Positions 8,322 to 17,698 are shown, counted from the first letter of the stretch. The stretch: 52,260 bases of DNA from Selenomonas sp. AE3005 (GCF_905233635.1 NZ_CAJODG010000008.1:1-52260), one strand, 5' to 3'. Notes: generated by a model from the letters alone, not told the origin. Program-made: numbers and translations.

Positions 8322-9434
8322 TCACATACGTAATAACGCTGCTGCTATCTGGCTGCTGGCCTGTGGTTTGGCACAAGCCAGTGCCTGGCTGCCCATACGG
8401 GCCAGCGTGTCATCATTAAGCATTTCGAGCACGGCCGGTGCCAGCTTTTCCCCGGGATGCAGCCACAGGGCCGCGCCATTCTTGGTAGCATACACCGCAT
8501 TTTCCGTTTCCGGCCCTGGAATGGGGTCATGCAGCAGCATGGGCAGTCCCAGAACAAAAGCCTCGCTGATGGTAAGTGCTCCCGGCTTGGTGATAAGCAT
8601 ATCCGCCACGCGCATGAGTTTATGCGCCTCGTCCGTATAGCCCCAGATATGCAGGCGGTGATGGGAAGTTTCGGCAAACGCTGACGCCCGGTTCAGCAGG
8701 TCGGCATTGCGCCCGGTAATGACCAGGAGCGTCAGTGTTTCTTCTATGGTTTCCAACGCCTCCAATGTATGCTCAATTCCGCCCAGTCCCAGGCCGCCGC
8801 CCATGAGCAGTATAACTTTATCCTTGCGGTCCACGCCGAGTTCCTGCCGCATGCTGTCCTTATCCGGCAGTTGCTGCAGCTGGCTGCTGACGGGAATGCC
8901 CGTAACCTGCAGTTCCTTATCCGCAAAGCCCTGCCGCTCCATCGCCTGCCGCATGCTGTCCGTAGCCATAAAATAACTGTCAACGCGAGGGCAGAGCCAC
9001 ACCTGATGCAGGGAGTAATCAGTCATCACCACCGCCAACGGCAGGGAACTGTTGTTCTGCTCCTTCCACAGGGACGCAGCCGCTGCCGGAAACGGATGGG
9101 TGCAAATGACGATATCCGGCGTATACTTTTTATACAACCGGGCAAACACCGGCAGCATGAAACAGGCCACACTCTTTTGCGCCAGGCTGCCGCCGGCCTC
9201 ACCGCCGGATACCTTGTAAAACACGTCGTAGAGGTTAGGGACAAAGCGCAGCATTTCCAGATAGACACGTTTTATCAGCCAGTGCCCCCAGGCCGTCGAA
9301 CGGGCCATAAAGTCCACGGCCGCAATTTGGGCCTCCGGGTCCTGACTGGCCAGTTCCCGGGCTACAGCCTCCGCAGCCTTTATATGCCCCGAACCGATAG
9401 ATGCCGTCAATATCAGGATTTTTTTTGCGCTCAT
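8322..9434 (-). CDS. Glycosyltransferase of the MGDG synthase/UgtP type (GT28)
   Basis: 370 residues. The N-terminal MGDG-synthase domain shows the acceptor-side motif ILTASIGSGHIKAAEAV, and the C-terminal GT-B domain has the nucleotide-sugar loop around LMGGGLGLGGIEHTLEAL and KPGALTISEAFVLGLPMLL. Relatives add glucose or galactose to diacylglycerol at the cytoplasmic face of the membrane; the sugar and lipid acceptor cannot be told here. I start it at the ATG at 9434, behind GAGAGGAGGT, rather than eight codons upstream. It follows the SDR gene by 66 bp. Confidence 0.85.
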   Translation of the reverse strand: MSAKKILILTASIGSGHIKAAEAVARELASQDPEAQIAAVDFMARSTAWGHWLIKRVYLEMLRFVPNLYDVFYKVSGGEAGGSLAQKSVACFMLPVFARLYKKYTPDIVICTHPFPAAAASLWKEQNNSSLPLAVVMTDYSLHQVWLCPRVDSYFMATDSMRQAMERQGFADKELQVTGIPVSSQLQQLPDKDSMRQELGVDRKDKVILLMGGGLGLGGIEHTLEALETIEETLTLLVITGRNADLLNRASAFAETSHHRLHIWGYTDEAHKLMRVADMLITKPGALTISEAFVLGLPMLLHDPIPGPETENAVYATKNGAALWLHPGEKLAPAVLEMLNDDTLARMGSQALACAKPQASSQIAAALLRM

Positions 9435-9500
9435 GCCTGCACCTCCTCTCCTACACACTTGCCTATTGTATCACAAAACAACCTGCCGCGGAAAATAAAA

Positions 9501-10247
9501 TTACGCACACAGGCCTCCGTCAACGTTTAAAATCGTTCCGGTGATAAAAGCCGCTGCCGGCGAGGCCAAAAATTTTATAGCAGCAGCCGCCTCCTCCGGG
9601 GTGCCGATACGCCGCAGCGGATAGACAGAGGCCATGTCGGCCAAAGCCTGTTCGCGGTCTGCTGCTGCCTGCAGCTGTTTTTCGGTCAGCGGTGTCAGGA
9701 TATCACCGGGGGCGATGGCATTCACCCGTACGCCAAAGCCAGCCAGTTCCAAAGCCAGTGCCCTCGTAAACATCACCACTGCCCCCTTGCTCGCACAATA
9801 GGCAGTACAGTAGTAATTGCCATGCACACCGGCATCAGAGGCCACATTAACAATATTGCCCCGTGATTCTTTGAGCGCCGGCACGGCTGCCTGCGTAAGA
9901 TAATACGTCCCCTTGACGTTTATATCCCATACCGCCTCCAGCTGTTCCGGCTGCATATCTTCTATGGCACCCTCCACGTAAATTCCTGCGGAGTTTACCA
10001 GCACATCCAGTGAGCCATAGGCCTGTACTGTTTCGGCCACGGCCTGCCGGCATTCCGCTGCCTTTGACACGTCACAGCGAATATAGCGCAGGTTTGCACC
10101 GCCGCCCAGCGCCGCGACAGCCGCCTGTCCCCTTTCTGCACTGCGGCCTAAAATGACCACACGCGCACCGGCCGCGAGAAATTGCCGGGCCGCAGCCAGG
10201 CCAATGCCTGACGTGCCGCCGGATATTAAGACACTCTTCCCTTGCAT
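9501..10247 (-). CDS. Short-chain dehydrogenase/reductase (SDR, FabG-like)
   Basis: 248-residue classical SDR. It has the Rossmann cofactor loop SGGTSGIGLA (about 9-18), the NSAG motif (VNSAGIYVEG), and the catalytic Ser/Tyr/Lys set with YCASKGA supplying Tyr and Lys. The C-terminus TGTILNVDGGLCA is typical of FabG-like enzymes. R36 in ILGRSAER favours NADPH. Substrate unknown; no fatty-acid genes adjoin. ATG at 10247 behind AAGGAG. It lies between hup (with terminator) and the glycosyltransferase, so it probably has its own promoter and forms a pair with the glycosyltransferase. Confidence 0.88.
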   Translation of the reverse strand: MQGKSVLISGGTSGIGLAAARQFLAAGARVVILGRSAERGQAAVAALGGGANLRYIRCDVSKAAECRQAVAETVQAYGSLDVLVNSAGIYVEGAIEDMQPEQLEAVWDINVKGTYYLTQAAVPALKESRGNIVNVASDAGVHGNYYCTAYCASKGAVVMFTRALALELAGFGVRVNAIAPGDILTPLTEKQLQAAADREQALADMASVYPLRRIGTPEEAAAAIKFLASPAAAFITGTILNVDGGLCA

Positions 10248-10264
10248 ATCATTCTCCTTATTTC

Positions 10265-10296
10265 AAAAAAGACCGTGCCCCCTAGGGGACACGGTC
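10265..10296 (-). terminator. hup terminator
   Basis: Stem GACCGTG...CACGGTC extended by a C/G run around TAG, followed by six T on the minus strand, 16 nt after the hup stop. Confidence 0.85.
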
Positions 10297-10311
10297 CTGT
10301 ATATTGCTATA

Positions 10312-10587
10312 TCAGCCGTTGACAGCGTCTTTCAAAGCCTTGCCAGCCTTGAATACCGGTGCCTTGGAGGCAGGAATTTCCATATCCTTGCCCGTCTGGG
10401 GATTACGGCCCATGCGTGCTGCCCGTGCTTTAACCTCGAAAGTGCCAAAGCCGATAAGCTGTACACGGTCGCCCTCGATAAGTGCCTGCTGTACGCTTTC
10501 CAGTACAGCGGTCAGAGCTTTTTCAGCGTCTTTTTTCGTCAGACCTGCTTTTTCTGCAACATTAGCTACCAATTCAGTTTTATTCAT
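10312..10587 (-). CDS. hup: DNA-binding protein HU
   Basis: 91-residue nucleoid protein. It starts MNKTELVANVAEKAGL and carries the HU signature GFGTFEVKARAARMGRNPQTG with the DNA-intercalating beta arms around residues 53-76. Homodimers bend DNA without strong sequence preference. Own promoter at 10666-10694 and own terminator, so it is transcribed independently inside the mfd-ftsH cluster. ATG at 10587 behind AAGGAGG. In Bacillus-like clusters hup or an HU-family gene is also found after yabN. Confidence 0.96.
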   Translation of the reverse strand: MNKTELVANVAEKAGLTKKDAEKALTAVLESVQQALIEGDRVQLIGFGTFEVKARAARMGRNPQTGKDMEIPASKAPVFKAGKALKDAVNG

Positions 10588-10665
10588 GTATCGCAGCCTC
10601 CTTAAAGAAGATTAAACTGGCTGCCGGCCATGGTCGGCAACCCACGGAATAATCCGCTATAAGAG

Positions 10666-10694
10666 AATTTAACAGAAACATCCCGAAAAATCAA
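10666..10694 (-). promoter_or_regulatory. Probable hup promoter
   Basis: Minus strand TTGATT (10689-10694), 17-bp spacer, TAAATT (10666-10671). An imperfect hairpin CCCGGAAAA/TTTTTCGGG overlaps the -35 and may terminate the upstream yabN-like gene. The leader has a small hairpin at 10623-10638. Confidence 0.55.
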
Positions 10695-10761
10695 GGGTTT
10701 TCCGGGAAAAACACCGCCTGCCCCCTTAAAACAACGCATTTTTCCTGTTTTTGGGGAGGAT

Positions 10762-11439
10762 TCAGCCCTTAAGCGGGCGGATGTATAAGCTGGTCAGATG
10801 GTCTAAATCCGGCTGTCTGTCCAACTCATACAGCGGAATCTGCCTAATGCTTTCATCTGTCATTGCCAGGTTGTGAATATAGGTTATCTCATATTCATCG
10901 GGATAAAGTTCCATAAGCATGAGCTTAGCGTCCGAGGCAATAGGCTGACTGTACACCTGCGTGATAATCAGGGACTGGGCCGGGGCCTCCTTGAGCGTTT
11001 CAATATCCAAGGCGTCAAGAATGGTCAGTCCTTCCACCGGGTCAATGCCCAGCCGCGTATACATGACTTCCACAAAGCTCATGCCGGGACGGATATCTAC
11101 TTCCACCGCCGTTGCTTTTGACAAGTCACGCAGCAGTACCACTGTGCGCTCTGCCACCAACGGACTGCCCGGTACTACATAGACCAGCTCGCCCAAGTCC
11201 GCAGCTTTTTGCAGCAGATCCTCGGCAATGCTGCGATAGAGGGTTTCAAAATCCGCAGCCTCTTCATAATAGCCGTCATATGTCGTATATTTTATGCCGG
11301 CCTCATCCAAAGCCGCCACTGTCGGATGGATTTTCGTGCGCAGGATAAGATGTTCTGCCGCCTCCATAAGCCGCCAGCTCTCGCGGGTGATAAGCCCCTC
11401 ATGGCCGGGCCCCAAACCTAATACCGTTATCTTTGCCAT
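10762..11439 (-). CDS. YabN N-terminal-type tetrapyrrole methylase-like protein lacking MazG
   Basis: 225 residues of the SAM-dependent tetrapyrrole (corrin/porphyrin) methylase fold, opening with the glycine loop VLGLGPGHEGLITRESW and containing YVVPGSPLVAERTV. In spore-forming Firmicutes the equivalent gene, yabN, encodes this domain fused to a MazG pyrophosphatase; here the protein stops at the end of the first domain (SLYIRPLKG). The true methyl acceptor of this family is unknown. It begins 7 bp after mfd with GAGGAAG before ATG, so it is in the mfd operon. Confidence 0.85.
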   Translation of the reverse strand: MAKITVLGLGPGHEGLITRESWRLMEAAEHLILRTKIHPTVAALDEAGIKYTTYDGYYEEAADFETLYRSIAEDLLQKAADLGELVYVVPGSPLVAERTVVLLRDLSKATAVEVDIRPGMSFVEVMYTRLGIDPVEGLTILDALDIETLKEAPAQSLIITQVYSQPIASDAKLMLMELYPDEYEITYIHNLAMTDESIRQIPLYELDRQPDLDHLTSLYIRPLKG

Positions 11440-11446
11440 ATCTTCC

Positions 11447-14400
11447 TCAGTTCCTCGTTGTTATCTTTGCTTTAGCTTTTTGTCCTGCTGTCTGCAGCGC
11501 CGCGTCTTCCTCACCGGCAGCCAGGAGCAGCAGCCGCAGGACAAAATTCGTTATGTTCTTCTTTTGACTGTCATGCAGGGTGAAACGATAGCCGTTTTTC
11601 CCCGGCAGGGAGCGCATACTGCGCCCCAAGACCTTGCTGATGGCCAGCATACCCTTGGCCGGCAGGCGGTGCCCCGGCAGCAGGTAAATATCCAAAGCCT
11701 TGGGCAGTTCGCTGATGGTGCGCAGTTTCAAGCTGCGGGCGTAATTTTTTATCCGCGCCACTTCCAGCAATTTCATTACCGCCGGTGTCGGTTCACCGAA
11801 ACGGTCAATGAGTTCATCGAGCAGGCTGCGGATTTCCTCGTTATTGCGAATCCCGGCAATACGCTGGTAAATCTCGATTTTATGCATGGCGTCGCTGACA
11901 TAGCCGCCATCGATATAGGCCTCCACCTGCAAATCAATAATGGGGTCCGGCTGCACTTCCGCCACTTCCTTCTCCCCATGCTGCAGTTTATCCACAGCCT
12001 CTTCGAGCAGTTTGCAGTACATTTCAAAGCCGACGCTGGCAATATGCCCATGCTGCTGCGAGCCCAGCAGATTACCGGCACCGCGGATTTCCAGGTCGCG
12101 CATGGCAATTTTAAAACCTGCCCCCAGTTCGGCAAATTCCTTCATCGCCTGCAAACGTTTTTCCGCCGTTTCCGTGAGAATCTTGTCGGCCTGGTATACG
12201 AAATAAGCAAAAGCCATATGATGGGAACGTCCGACACGGCCGCGCATCTGATAGAGCTGTGACAGGCCAAAGTGGTCGGCATTATAAACGATAATCGTGT
12301 TGGCATTAGCAACATCAAGGCCGTTTTCCACGATACTGGTCGCCAGCAGGACATCGTACTCGCCTTCGTAGAAGTCCATCATCACCCGTTCGAGCATTTC
12401 CTCGGGCATTTGCCCGTGAGCTGTCTGAATCCGCGCGTCCGGCACCATAGCCTCGAGTTTTTCGCGCATGCGGTCAATGGTATCCACACGGTTGTAGACA
12501 AAGTAGACCTGCCCGCCGCGTTTAAGTTCACGCTTAATGGCCCCGGCAATGACCGCATCGTTATTTTCCACCACATAAGTCTGTACGGGGAAACGGTCTG
12601 CCGGTGGTGTTTCAATAATACTCATGTCCCGGGCACCCACCAGCGACATATGCAGGGTACGGGGTATCGGTGTAGCCGATAGTGTCAGTACGTCAATCCC
12701 GGCGGCCAGCTTGCGGATTTTGTCCTTTTGCTTGACGCCGAACCGCTGCTCCTCATCGACGATAAGCAGGCCTAAGTTTTTAAACTGCACTTTGTTTTGA
12801 TTGAGGATAGCATGTGTGCCGATAAGAATATCAACCTTGCCTTCCCTGACTCTTTCAATGGTGTGTTTTTGTTCCTTGGCCGTACGGAACCGACAGATAA
12901 CGTCCACTTCGGGGCCAAAATCCATAAACCGGGCATTAAAGGTCTGGAAATGCTGCTGAGCCAGTACCGTTGTCGGCACCAGCACCGCGACCTGCTTGCC
13001 GTCCATAGCTGCCTTATAAGCCGCCCGAATAGCCACCTCGGTCTTGCCAAAGCCCACATCACCACACAGCAGCCTGTCCATGGGCTTAGGCCGCTCCATA
13101 TCCGCTTTTATCTCCGCAATGGCCTTTAACTGGTCATCGGTTTCCTGATAGGGGAAAGCGTCCTCAAAGTCATGCTGGCTGCTGTCGTCAGGCGAAAAGG
13201 CAAAGCCCTTGGCCTGCCGTCTTTTGGCGTAGATTTCAATCAGCTGCTTGGCAATATCCTCAACGGATTTTTTCGCCCGGGCCTTGGCCTTGGCCCATTC
13301 TGTGCCGCCCATGCGATGCAGGCGCGGCACTTCACCTTCGGCGCCAATGTATTTCTGCAGCAGGTTAACCTGTTCCGTAGGCACATAGAGCTTGTCATCA
13401 CCGCCGTATTTGATATGAAGATAGTCCTTATGTATCCCGGCCACTTCCAAAGTGACTACGCCGACATATTTACCGATACCATGTGCGGCATGCACGACAT
13501 AATCACCGGGCTTGATATCCCGGAAATGCGCAAGTTTTTCACCATTGCTCTGACGGCGGACTGCCCGGCGCTTGGCATGGCCAAAAATATCCTTCTCCGT
13601 CACCACCACGAGGCTGGCACTGGCCATTTCAAAGCCGTTTATCAGCATGCCCACCTGAATGTTGACGCAATCAGACCTAAGCTCTGCGCCCTCCTCCATC
13701 ACGAGCGCGGGATAACGGTTACGGGCCAGCATTTCGCGCAGAGAATCTGCCTTGCTTTTATCCCCAAGCAGAATCAGTATTTTTTGTTTCTGTCCGAGCC
13801 AGCGGCCGATTTCATTTTGCAGCAAATCCATCTGCCGATGGAAGGTCGCCACGTTGGGAGCCGTAAAGCTGATGGTCTTTGCAGCCTCAGCCCCATGAAC
13901 CTGCTGCAGGAGCATAGCGGAATACAGGACACGGTTCTCCCGGGCAGCCTCCTGCAGATTTTCCCAGGAAAATACCTTGCCCTTGATATCGGGGTTCTCC
14001 CTGACCATCGTGCGAATCTGCTCACGCAGGCGCATAGGCTCGTCAAAGAGAACCGTCCCCTGCCCCTCCAAAAAGGACAGGAATACTTCCGCCTGTCCGG
14101 CGCTGTCCGTCTGCGCCAGCGGCATAATGGAGGCACTGTTGATATTTCTGATGGAGAGTTTGGTATCAAGCGCATATTCACGCAAAGAATCTATTTCGTC
14201 GCCAAAAAATTCCACGCGCAGGGGATTTTCGCCATTGATGGGATAAACGTCCACAATACCGCCCCGGGAGCTGAACTGGCCAATACGCTCCACCTCGTCG
14301 GCGTGTTCATAGCCCAGCTGTACGAGGCGCTGCAGGAATTTTTCCAGACTCATTTCTTCGCCCAGACTAACGCTGACACTAAGCCGGGCAAAGTCCTGCC

Positions 14401-14794
14401 GGCTTATGCCCTTCTGCACGGCTGCCGTGGTTTTGGCCAGCACGATTACCTGGTCCTTGCGCATCAGGCGTACCAATACATCCATGCGCCTGGCCGCCCG
14501 TTCCATACTGCGGGCCTCGGCCTGCACTGTCATTATATCCAGTTCCGGCAGTTCCAAAACTTCCGTGTCCGGCAGCAGGGAAAGGAGATTTTCACGCCAG
14601 TCCTGCAGGGCCTCACTGCTATGTACAAGAATGACCAGTGGCTGTGGTGCTGCTTTGTAAGCTGCGGCAAAGGCCACATGCTTTTGCGAGTTGGAAAGAC
14701 CGTAAACCAATGTTTCCTGAGGCTTTCCTGCCAAACTGTCCTGTAGTTTTTTTATGCCGGAATTGCTGTTCAAGACAGCAAACAAAGAATTCAT
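11447..14794 (-). CDS. mfd: Transcription-repair coupling factor Mfd
   Basis: 1115-residue ATP-driven DNA translocase that removes RNA polymerase stalled at lesions and recruits UvrA. Order of parts: UvrB-like N-terminal modules (with FSSRGGIVDVYPING near 195), RNA-polymerase-interacting CarD-like domain (GDYVVHAAHGIGKYVGV), RecG-like translocase with Walker A GDVGFGKTE and box DEEQ, the second RecA domain ending QMRGRVGRSHHMAFAY, and the C-terminal D7 domain. The start is the third of GTG-ATG-ATG (ATG at 14794), six bases after GAGGT. It heads the conserved mfd-to-ftsH cluster. Confidence 0.97.
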   Translation of the reverse strand: MNSLFAVLNSNSGIKKLQDSLAGKPQETLVYGLSNSQKHVAFAAAYKAAPQPLVILVHSSEALQDWRENLLSLLPDTEVLELPELDIMTVQAEARSMERAARRMDVLVRLMRKDQVIVLAKTTAAVQKGISRQDFARLSVSVSLGEEMSLEKFLQRLVQLGYEHADEVERIGQFSSRGGIVDVYPINGENPLRVEFFGDEIDSLREYALDTKLSIRNINSASIMPLAQTDSAGQAEVFLSFLEGQGTVLFDEPMRLREQIRTMVRENPDIKGKVFSWENLQEAARENRVLYSAMLLQQVHGAEAAKTISFTAPNVATFHRQMDLLQNEIGRWLGQKQKILILLGDKSKADSLREMLARNRYPALVMEEGAELRSDCVNIQVGMLINGFEMASASLVVVTEKDIFGHAKRRAVRRQSNGEKLAHFRDIKPGDYVVHAAHGIGKYVGVVTLEVAGIHKDYLHIKYGGDDKLYVPTEQVNLLQKYIGAEGEVPRLHRMGGTEWAKAKARAKKSVEDIAKQLIEIYAKRRQAKGFAFSPDDSSQHDFEDAFPYQETDDQLKAIAEIKADMERPKPMDRLLCGDVGFGKTEVAIRAAYKAAMDGKQVAVLVPTTVLAQQHFQTFNARFMDFGPEVDVICRFRTAKEQKHTIERVREGKVDILIGTHAILNQNKVQFKNLGLLIVDEEQRFGVKQKDKIRKLAAGIDVLTLSATPIPRTLHMSLVGARDMSIIETPPADRFPVQTYVVENNDAVIAGAIKRELKRGGQVYFVYNRVDTIDRMREKLEAMVPDARIQTAHGQMPEEMLERVMMDFYEGEYDVLLATSIVENGLDVANANTIIVYNADHFGLSQLYQMRGRVGRSHHMAFAYFVYQADKILTETAEKRLQAMKEFAELGAGFKIAMRDLEIRGAGNLLGSQQHGHIASVGFEMYCKLLEEAVDKLQHGEKEVAEVQPDPIIDLQVEAYIDGGYVSDAMHKIEIYQRIAGIRNNEEIRSLLDELIDRFGEPTPAVMKLLEVARIKNYARSLKLRTISELPKALDIYLLPGHRLPAKGMLAISKVLGRSMRSLPGKNGYRFTLHDSQKKNITNFVLRLLLLAAGEEDAALQTAGQKAKAKITTRN

Positions 14795-14852
14795 CATCAC
14801 ACCTCAATAACCCGTACCGTTTCCTTACATTCCGGATATATTACGCGAAAAT

Positions 14853-14880
14853 GGGACTGTCGGTTCGCGCCGATAGTCCC
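14853..14880 (-). terminator. Terminator between the zinc-finger gene and mfd
   Basis: Stem GGGACTGTCGG/CCGATAGTCCC with one G-T-type mismatch and a 6-nt loop, followed by ATTTTC on the minus strand. Confidence 0.6.
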
Positions 14881-14913
14881 TCGTAAATATATCGATATTT
14901 ATTTATAATAATC

Positions 14914-15549
14914 CTATTTCTCCCTTACGTCAAGCCACGGGCGCATGCGCCAGGTAAATTTTGTCCCCTGGCCAGGCTTAAGTGCCTGTAAATCTGCCGC
15001 TGTTTTCGCCGGGAGTTCACAGTAATTGCCACAAAAGCGGCAATCAAGGCGAACCGAATCACGCTGCAGTGCTGCCTTTATGTCGGCACTGCCACAGGTA
15101 CATTCCAGCTCACCACTGGCGGCTAAATCGTGAATGCGATTGAGTGCCTCCAGCAGCGTCTGCTGATGTTCGATGAACCCATCGCCATCAGACGGATGCA
15201 GGGCATCGTATTCTGCTGTATTAAAATCCAAAAATTCGGCAATATCCTGCCATCTGCCAATGTAGCCTAGTTCAAAATTATCGTGCTGACAGTAAAGTCT
15301 GGCAAACCTGAGTCTTTTTAGCTGTCGCCAGGAAATCGTCTGGCGGTTTTTGCCGTTGCACACACCGCATTCCGTTTTCAGTTCCAGTCCTTTGCGCGGC
15401 CGCAAGGTAATTTTGCCCATCTCGTGTCCACAGTTCCCACACTCCATAACGAAATGCATCTGCCCGCTAAAGAGTGGTACATCCTGCAGTTGGATTCGGC
15501 CGCAGCGCTGGCAGTAGAACGCCAAAGAACAGGCCGTATCGATAAGCAT
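14914..15549 (-). CDS. Cysteine-rich (zinc-finger) protein of unknown function
   Basis: 211 residues with several CxxC pairs: CQRC near 14, CGNC near 37, CGVC near 62, and in the C-terminal third CTCG, CRFC and a nearby cysteine (CGNYC). The first half looks like two zinc ribbons, the middle is a plain helical region, and the end is another zinc-binding patch. I do not recognise a named family. Start ATG at 15549 behind GGAAAGGAGG; eight codons upstream is an alternative without such a site. It stands alone, with terminator downstream and a possible operator (dyad ACTGTAT/ATACAGT at 15606-15630) upstream. Confidence 0.75.
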   Translation of the reverse strand: MLIDTACSLAFYCQRCGRIQLQDVPLFSGQMHFVMECGNCGHEMGKITLRPRKGLELKTECGVCNGKNRQTISWRQLKRLRFARLYCQHDNFELGYIGRWQDIAEFLDFNTAEYDALHPSDGDGFIEHQQTLLEALNRIHDLAASGELECTCGSADIKAALQRDSVRLDCRFCGNYCELPAKTAADLQALKPGQGTKFTWRMRPWLDVREK

Positions 15550-15573
15550 TGAAAATCCTCCTTTCCTTAACAA

Positions 15574-15850
15574 AATCCCAGTTTGCAGTCATTTCCTTAC
15601 AACTGACTGTATCACCTTTGATAATACAGTATTTCTACGAGTGCAACGGCTTATCCTGCCTGTTGCAAAGATTTTTCATTAAAAAAAGACCGTTTAACAG
15701 TTGATTATTCATACTTTTAAAGAACGGCCGTGAATGGGGGAGTATTCACGGCCTCACTACGCAATATTTGTTAGTGTATAATTCTTGCCAATTGCACATT
15801 CCTAATGGTTAAGGCGATTTTTATCGTAGCAATTGCCAGAATAGTAACTT
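15574..15850. other. Intergenic region with three hairpins or dyads and no gene
   Basis: No reading frame looks real here. Visible structure: a dyad ACTGTAT/ATACAGT with an 11-bp gap at 15606-15630 (possible operator of the zinc-finger gene), a bulged hairpin TGCAACGGC/GCCTGTTGCA at about 15641-15667, and a perfect 10-bp stem GGCCGTGAAT/ATTCACGGCC at about 15726-15753. The last is preceded by ACTTTTAAAGAAC, a motif also present in the repeats at 1-105 and 39101-39207. Confidence 0.55.
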
Positions 15851-16053
15851 CTGGCGGCTTAGGGAGGTTTGGCAAAGCGCAGCGTTTGCCGGCAGGCGTT
15901 AAGAAACTATTTTTTGCCCACCATAAAAAATCCGTGGGAAAAGTCTACTGTCTGAGCGCAGCGAGTTTTGACTTTTCACACGGATATAAAAGGCAAAAAA
16001 TAATTTTAGCCTGACAGCTAAGCGGAGCGTGTCAAACCTCCCTAAGCCGCCAG
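15851..16053. repeat. 203-nt long imperfect inverted repeat
   Basis: The outer 20 bp are perfect complements (15851-15870 and 16034-16053, CTGGCGGCTTAGGGAGGTTT and its reverse complement). Further in, the arms pair again: an 11-bp block TATTTTTTGCC and a 15-of-16 match around ATCCGTGGGAAAAGTC. A local hairpin GGCAAA...TTTGCC sits in the left arm. The central loop contains CTGAGCGCAGCGA, which is also found in the repeat region at about 38990. It lies 25 bp beyond the pyrG stop. Terminal perfect arms suggest a MITE-like element; a folded RNA or an elaborate terminator is also possible. Confidence 0.8.
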
Positions 16054-16078
16054 GCTATCTCTATATCAAGTATAAAAA

Positions 16079-17683
16079 TTACTTAACCTGCAAAGCTGCC
16101 TTGACGAAATCTCTGAACAGCGGATGCGGATTGTTCGGACGGGACTTGAGTTCGGGATGTGCCTGCGTGGCCACGAACCAGGGGTGGTCTTTTACTTCCA
16201 CCATCTCTACGAGGCTGTCATCGGGGAGCGTGCCGGCGATAACCAGACCTTTGTCCGTGAGTTCCTGACGATACTTATTGTTGAACTCATAACGATGACG
16301 ATGACGTTCAGCAATATCGGCCTTACCATAAGCAGCGAGAGAATGCGTACCCTCACGCAGCGTGCAGGGATAAGAACCAAGACGCATCGTGCCGCCCTTG
16401 TCCTCGATACCCTGCTGAGATTCCATCAGGTCGATAACCGGGTGCTTAGTCTCAGCATCAAATTCCGAGCTGTGTGCGTCCGTCATGCCGCAGACGTGAC
16501 GGGCAAATTCGATAACAGCACACTGCATACCTAAGCACAGGCCGAGGAAAGGAATATTGTTCTCACGCGCATACTGGATAGCCTTAATCTTGCCTTCCAC
16601 ACCGCGGTCACCAAAGCCGCCCGGTACCAGAATACCCTTGCAGCCCACAAACACTTCCGACAGGTCCGTTTCCGGATCCTCGATTTTTTCCGCGTTAACC
16701 CAATGGATTTTCACAGACGCATCATTATCGATACCACCATGATGGAGCGCCTCCGTCACGGAAATATAAGCGTCCGGCAGTTCTACATACTTACCTACCA
16801 CGGCCACCTTGACCTTCTTGGACGGATTGTTAATCTTGTAGACCATCTTATCCCAGTCAGACATATCAGCCGGGCCGTAATCCATGTTGAGTTTCTGCAG
16901 GGCAATCTTGTCAAGACCTTCACGCTGCATCATGAGCGGCACTTCATAAATCGTGGATGCCGTGCGGTTTTCAATGACGGCCTCCGGCTGCACGTCACAG
17001 AACATGGCAATCTTTTCCTTCATGTCCTTGGAAATAGTCTTTTCCGTGCGGCATACGAGAATATCCGGCTGAATACCGATAGCACGCAGTTCCTTAACAC
17101 TGTGCTGCGTCGGCTTGGTTTTGAGCTCACCGGCTGCAGAAATATACGGGAGCAGCGTTACATGAATGTAGAGCGTATCCTTCGGGCCGACTTCCTTCTT
17201 GACCTGACGGATAGCCTCGAGGAACGGCTGGCTTTCAATATCACCTACCGTACCGCCGATTTCCGTGATAACCACATCAGCACCATCAGCCTTGGCTACA
17301 TCGTAAACACGCTGCTTGATTTCATTGGTGATATGGGGAATAACCTGCACCGTGGAGCCTAAGTATTCGCCCCGGCGTTCCTTGTGGAGGACCGACCAGT
17401 ATACTTTACCAGTGGTGATATTGCTGTTCTTCGACAGGTTAATGTCGATGAAACGCTCATAATGCCCCAAATCGAGGTCAGTTTCCGCACCATCGTCAGT
17501 TACGAAAACTTCGCCGTGCTGATAAGGGCTCATCGTTCCCGGGTCAATGTTGATATACGGGTCAAACTTCTGAATCGTAACCTTCAGACCGCGGCTTTTC
17601 AGCAGTCTGCCCAAAGACGCTGCCGTGATACCTTTGCCCAGGGACGATACCACACCACCAGTAACGAAAATATACTTTGCCAT
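16079..17683 (-). CDS. pyrG: CTP synthase
   Basis: 534-residue enzyme that aminates UTP to CTP with ATP and glutamine. The synthase domain starts KYIFVTGGVVSSLGKGI (P-loop and UTP site). The glutamine amidotransferase domain has the oxyanion and nucleophile segment GLCLGMQCAVIEFA (Cys near 380) and the late His-Pro-Glu triad seen as QAHPELKSRP. Length is usual. ATG at 17683 behind AAGGAGG. Last gene of the DUF1934-argS-rpoE-pyrG operon, 15 bp after rpoE. Confidence 0.97.
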   Translation of the reverse strand: MAKYIFVTGGVVSSLGKGITAASLGRLLKSRGLKVTIQKFDPYINIDPGTMSPYQHGEVFVTDDGAETDLDLGHYERFIDINLSKNSNITTGKVYWSVLHKERRGEYLGSTVQVIPHITNEIKQRVYDVAKADGADVVITEIGGTVGDIESQPFLEAIRQVKKEVGPKDTLYIHVTLLPYISAAGELKTKPTQHSVKELRAIGIQPDILVCRTEKTISKDMKEKIAMFCDVQPEAVIENRTASTIYEVPLMMQREGLDKIALQKLNMDYGPADMSDWDKMVYKINNPSKKVKVAVVGKYVELPDAYISVTEALHHGGIDNDASVKIHWVNAEKIEDPETDLSEVFVGCKGILVPGGFGDRGVEGKIKAIQYARENNIPFLGLCLGMQCAVIEFARHVCGMTDAHSSEFDAETKHPVIDLMESQQGIEDKGGTMRLGSYPCTLREGTHSLAAYGKADIAERHRHRYEFNNKYRQELTDKGLVIAGTLPDDSLVEMVEVKDHPWFVATQAHPELKSRPNNPHPLFRDFVKAALQVK

Positions 17684-17698
17684 GGTTTTGCCTCCTTA

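Noticed and set aside
13172..14746. 524-codon plus-strand frame
   Set aside because: Antisense shadow of mfd; composition follows the mfd codons and no motif is visible.
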